Shown here: positions 63,457-64,000 of the stretch, piece by piece
Numbering within the stretch: the stretch's first letter is position 1
How the letters are laid out: each line of letters opens with the position of its first letter
Assembly: GCF_024519155.1 (NCBI RefSeq)
Contig: NZ_JANIFJ010000003.1
Location: 372,001 to 436,000, forward strand
Reading direction: 5' to 3'
Length of the DNA stretch: 64,000 bases
DNA from: Mangrovibrevibacter kandeliae
GTDB lineage: Bacteria; Pseudomonadota; Alphaproteobacteria; Rhizobiales; Rhizobiaceae
The notes under the pieces: model-generated
The model's input: the letters and a program-made list of their open reading frames with translations, nothing else
What the model was told of the DNA's origin: nothing
Databases searched by the model: none
Program-made: the position numbers and the translations under genes

Positions 63457-64000
63457 TCACTCCTTACCCAGATACTTGAACCAGTCTCGCGTGGCTTCGG
63501 CAATCTTGTCCACCGTCCAGACCGGTGCGTTTTCCCAGTAGGCGATGTGTTCGAGCATCACCCGGCACCCCTCCTCGAAGCTGATCTCGGCGTGCCAGTC
63601 AAGCTCGCGGGAGATCTTCCCCGTGTCGGCGAAGGTCACGTCCGGCTCGCCCGGCCGCTTCGGGATGTGGACGGTTTCCTTGGCGCCGAGCAGTTCCACC
63701 AGTCGGTTGACGCTGTAGGTGCCGCCGCTGCCGACATTGTAGATCTGGCCGGCGCGATCGGACTCCGCGGCCCGAATGAAGGCCGAGACGACATCGGCAA
63801 CGAAGGTGAAGTCGCGCGTCTGCGTCCCGTCCCCGACGATGGTCACCGGCTTCCCGGCCTTGATCTGCGCCAGGAACACGCCGAAGACCGCGCCGTAGGT
63901 GCCGGAGGTGCGAGCCCGCGGCCCGAAGACGTTGAACAGGCGCAGCGACACGGCCGGCAGCTGGTAGACCTTGGCCCAGTGCATCACCAGCTCTTCGCCG
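63457..64000 (-). CDS. NAD-dependent epimerase/dehydratase (partial, N-terminus outside window)
   Basis: The last 181 codons of an extended SDR enzyme. GEELVMHWAKVYQLP follows where the YxxxK motif ends, then SLRLFNVFGPRARTSGTYGAVFGVFLAQ, TIVGDGTQTRDFTFVADV and YNVGSGGTYSVNRL, all features of the GalE/WbpP-type NDP-sugar 4-epimerase family. The frame continues open past the right edge, so the NAD-binding half lies outside. It begins this leftward run of glycan genes as seen here. Substrate unknown. Confidence 0.9.
   Translation of the reverse strand, partial: GEELVMHWAKVYQLPAVSLRLFNVFGPRARTSGTYGAVFGVFLAQIKAGKPVTIVGDGTQTRDFTFVADVVSAFIRAAESDRAGQIYNVGSGGTYSVNRLVELLGAKETVHIPKRPGEPDVTFADTGKISRELDWHAEISFEEGCRVMLEHIAYWENAPVWTVDKIAEATRDWFKYLGKE

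Overview
The window is a GC-rich, gene-dense stretch of an alphaproteobacterial chromosome, almost certainly from the Hyphomicrobiales (Rhizobiales). The strongest pointers are a 2384-residue coiled-coil membrane protein that looks like the polar-growth ring protein GPR/RgsE, a rhizobial-type malic enzyme fused to a phosphotransacetylase-like domain, a class II DAHP synthase, and a DUF2059 protein. I cannot name the genus. No prophage, insertion sequence, CRISPR array or rRNA is visible.

Positions 1-34,340 are mostly core genes: folate synthesis (folK partial, folP), a DUF922 predicted secreted protease, a 2Fe-2S ferredoxin, an Hpt-like protein divergent from the giant gpr gene, an NAD(P)-binding reductase and its divergent TetR regulator with duplicated operators, a complete Mla-type lipid transport set (mlaE, mlaF, an enlarged mlaD and a lipoprotein), a dipeptide epimerase, a NIT-domain chemoreceptor, a glycosyltransferase plus LpxH-like phosphoesterase, maeB, gltX, a DedA protein, DAHP synthase, a gamma-glutamylcyclotransferase-like protein, gor, a DUF2059 protein, rpiA, gph and tRNA-Val(CAC).

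From about 34,500 to the right edge the window is a surface-polysaccharide (O-antigen or capsule type) locus. An 11-gene leftward operon (43,945 to 34,506) encodes three methyltransferases, a HAD hydrolase, a split transketolase, a dehydrogenase, a WbuC-like cupin, a Wzm/Wzt-type ABC exporter and a GT2 glycosyltransferase. Further glycosyltransferases, C-methyltransferases and a sugar O-methyltransferase-like protein follow. A leftward run (64,000 to 54,004) carries two NAD-dependent epimerases, an HldE-like bifunctional enzyme with inverted domain order, a GmhA-like isomerase, a Gfo/Idh/MocA oxidoreductase, a TIGR04372-type glycosyltransferase, a Nudix hydrolase and an APH-type kinase. With the GmhB-like phosphatase at 48,844 this gives a full set of steps for a nucleotide-activated heptose.

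Inferred logic: the locus makes NDP-heptose and unusual methylated, possibly two-carbon-extended sugars, assembles them with several glycosyltransferases, and exports the glycan by an ABC transporter. An isolated phage tail-spike-like gene (DUF2793 plus S74 peptidase) and an LhgO-like oxidase sit inside it. The features most worth following are the giant gpr gene, the split transketolase in a glycan operon, the inverted heptose enzyme and the stranded tail-spike gene.
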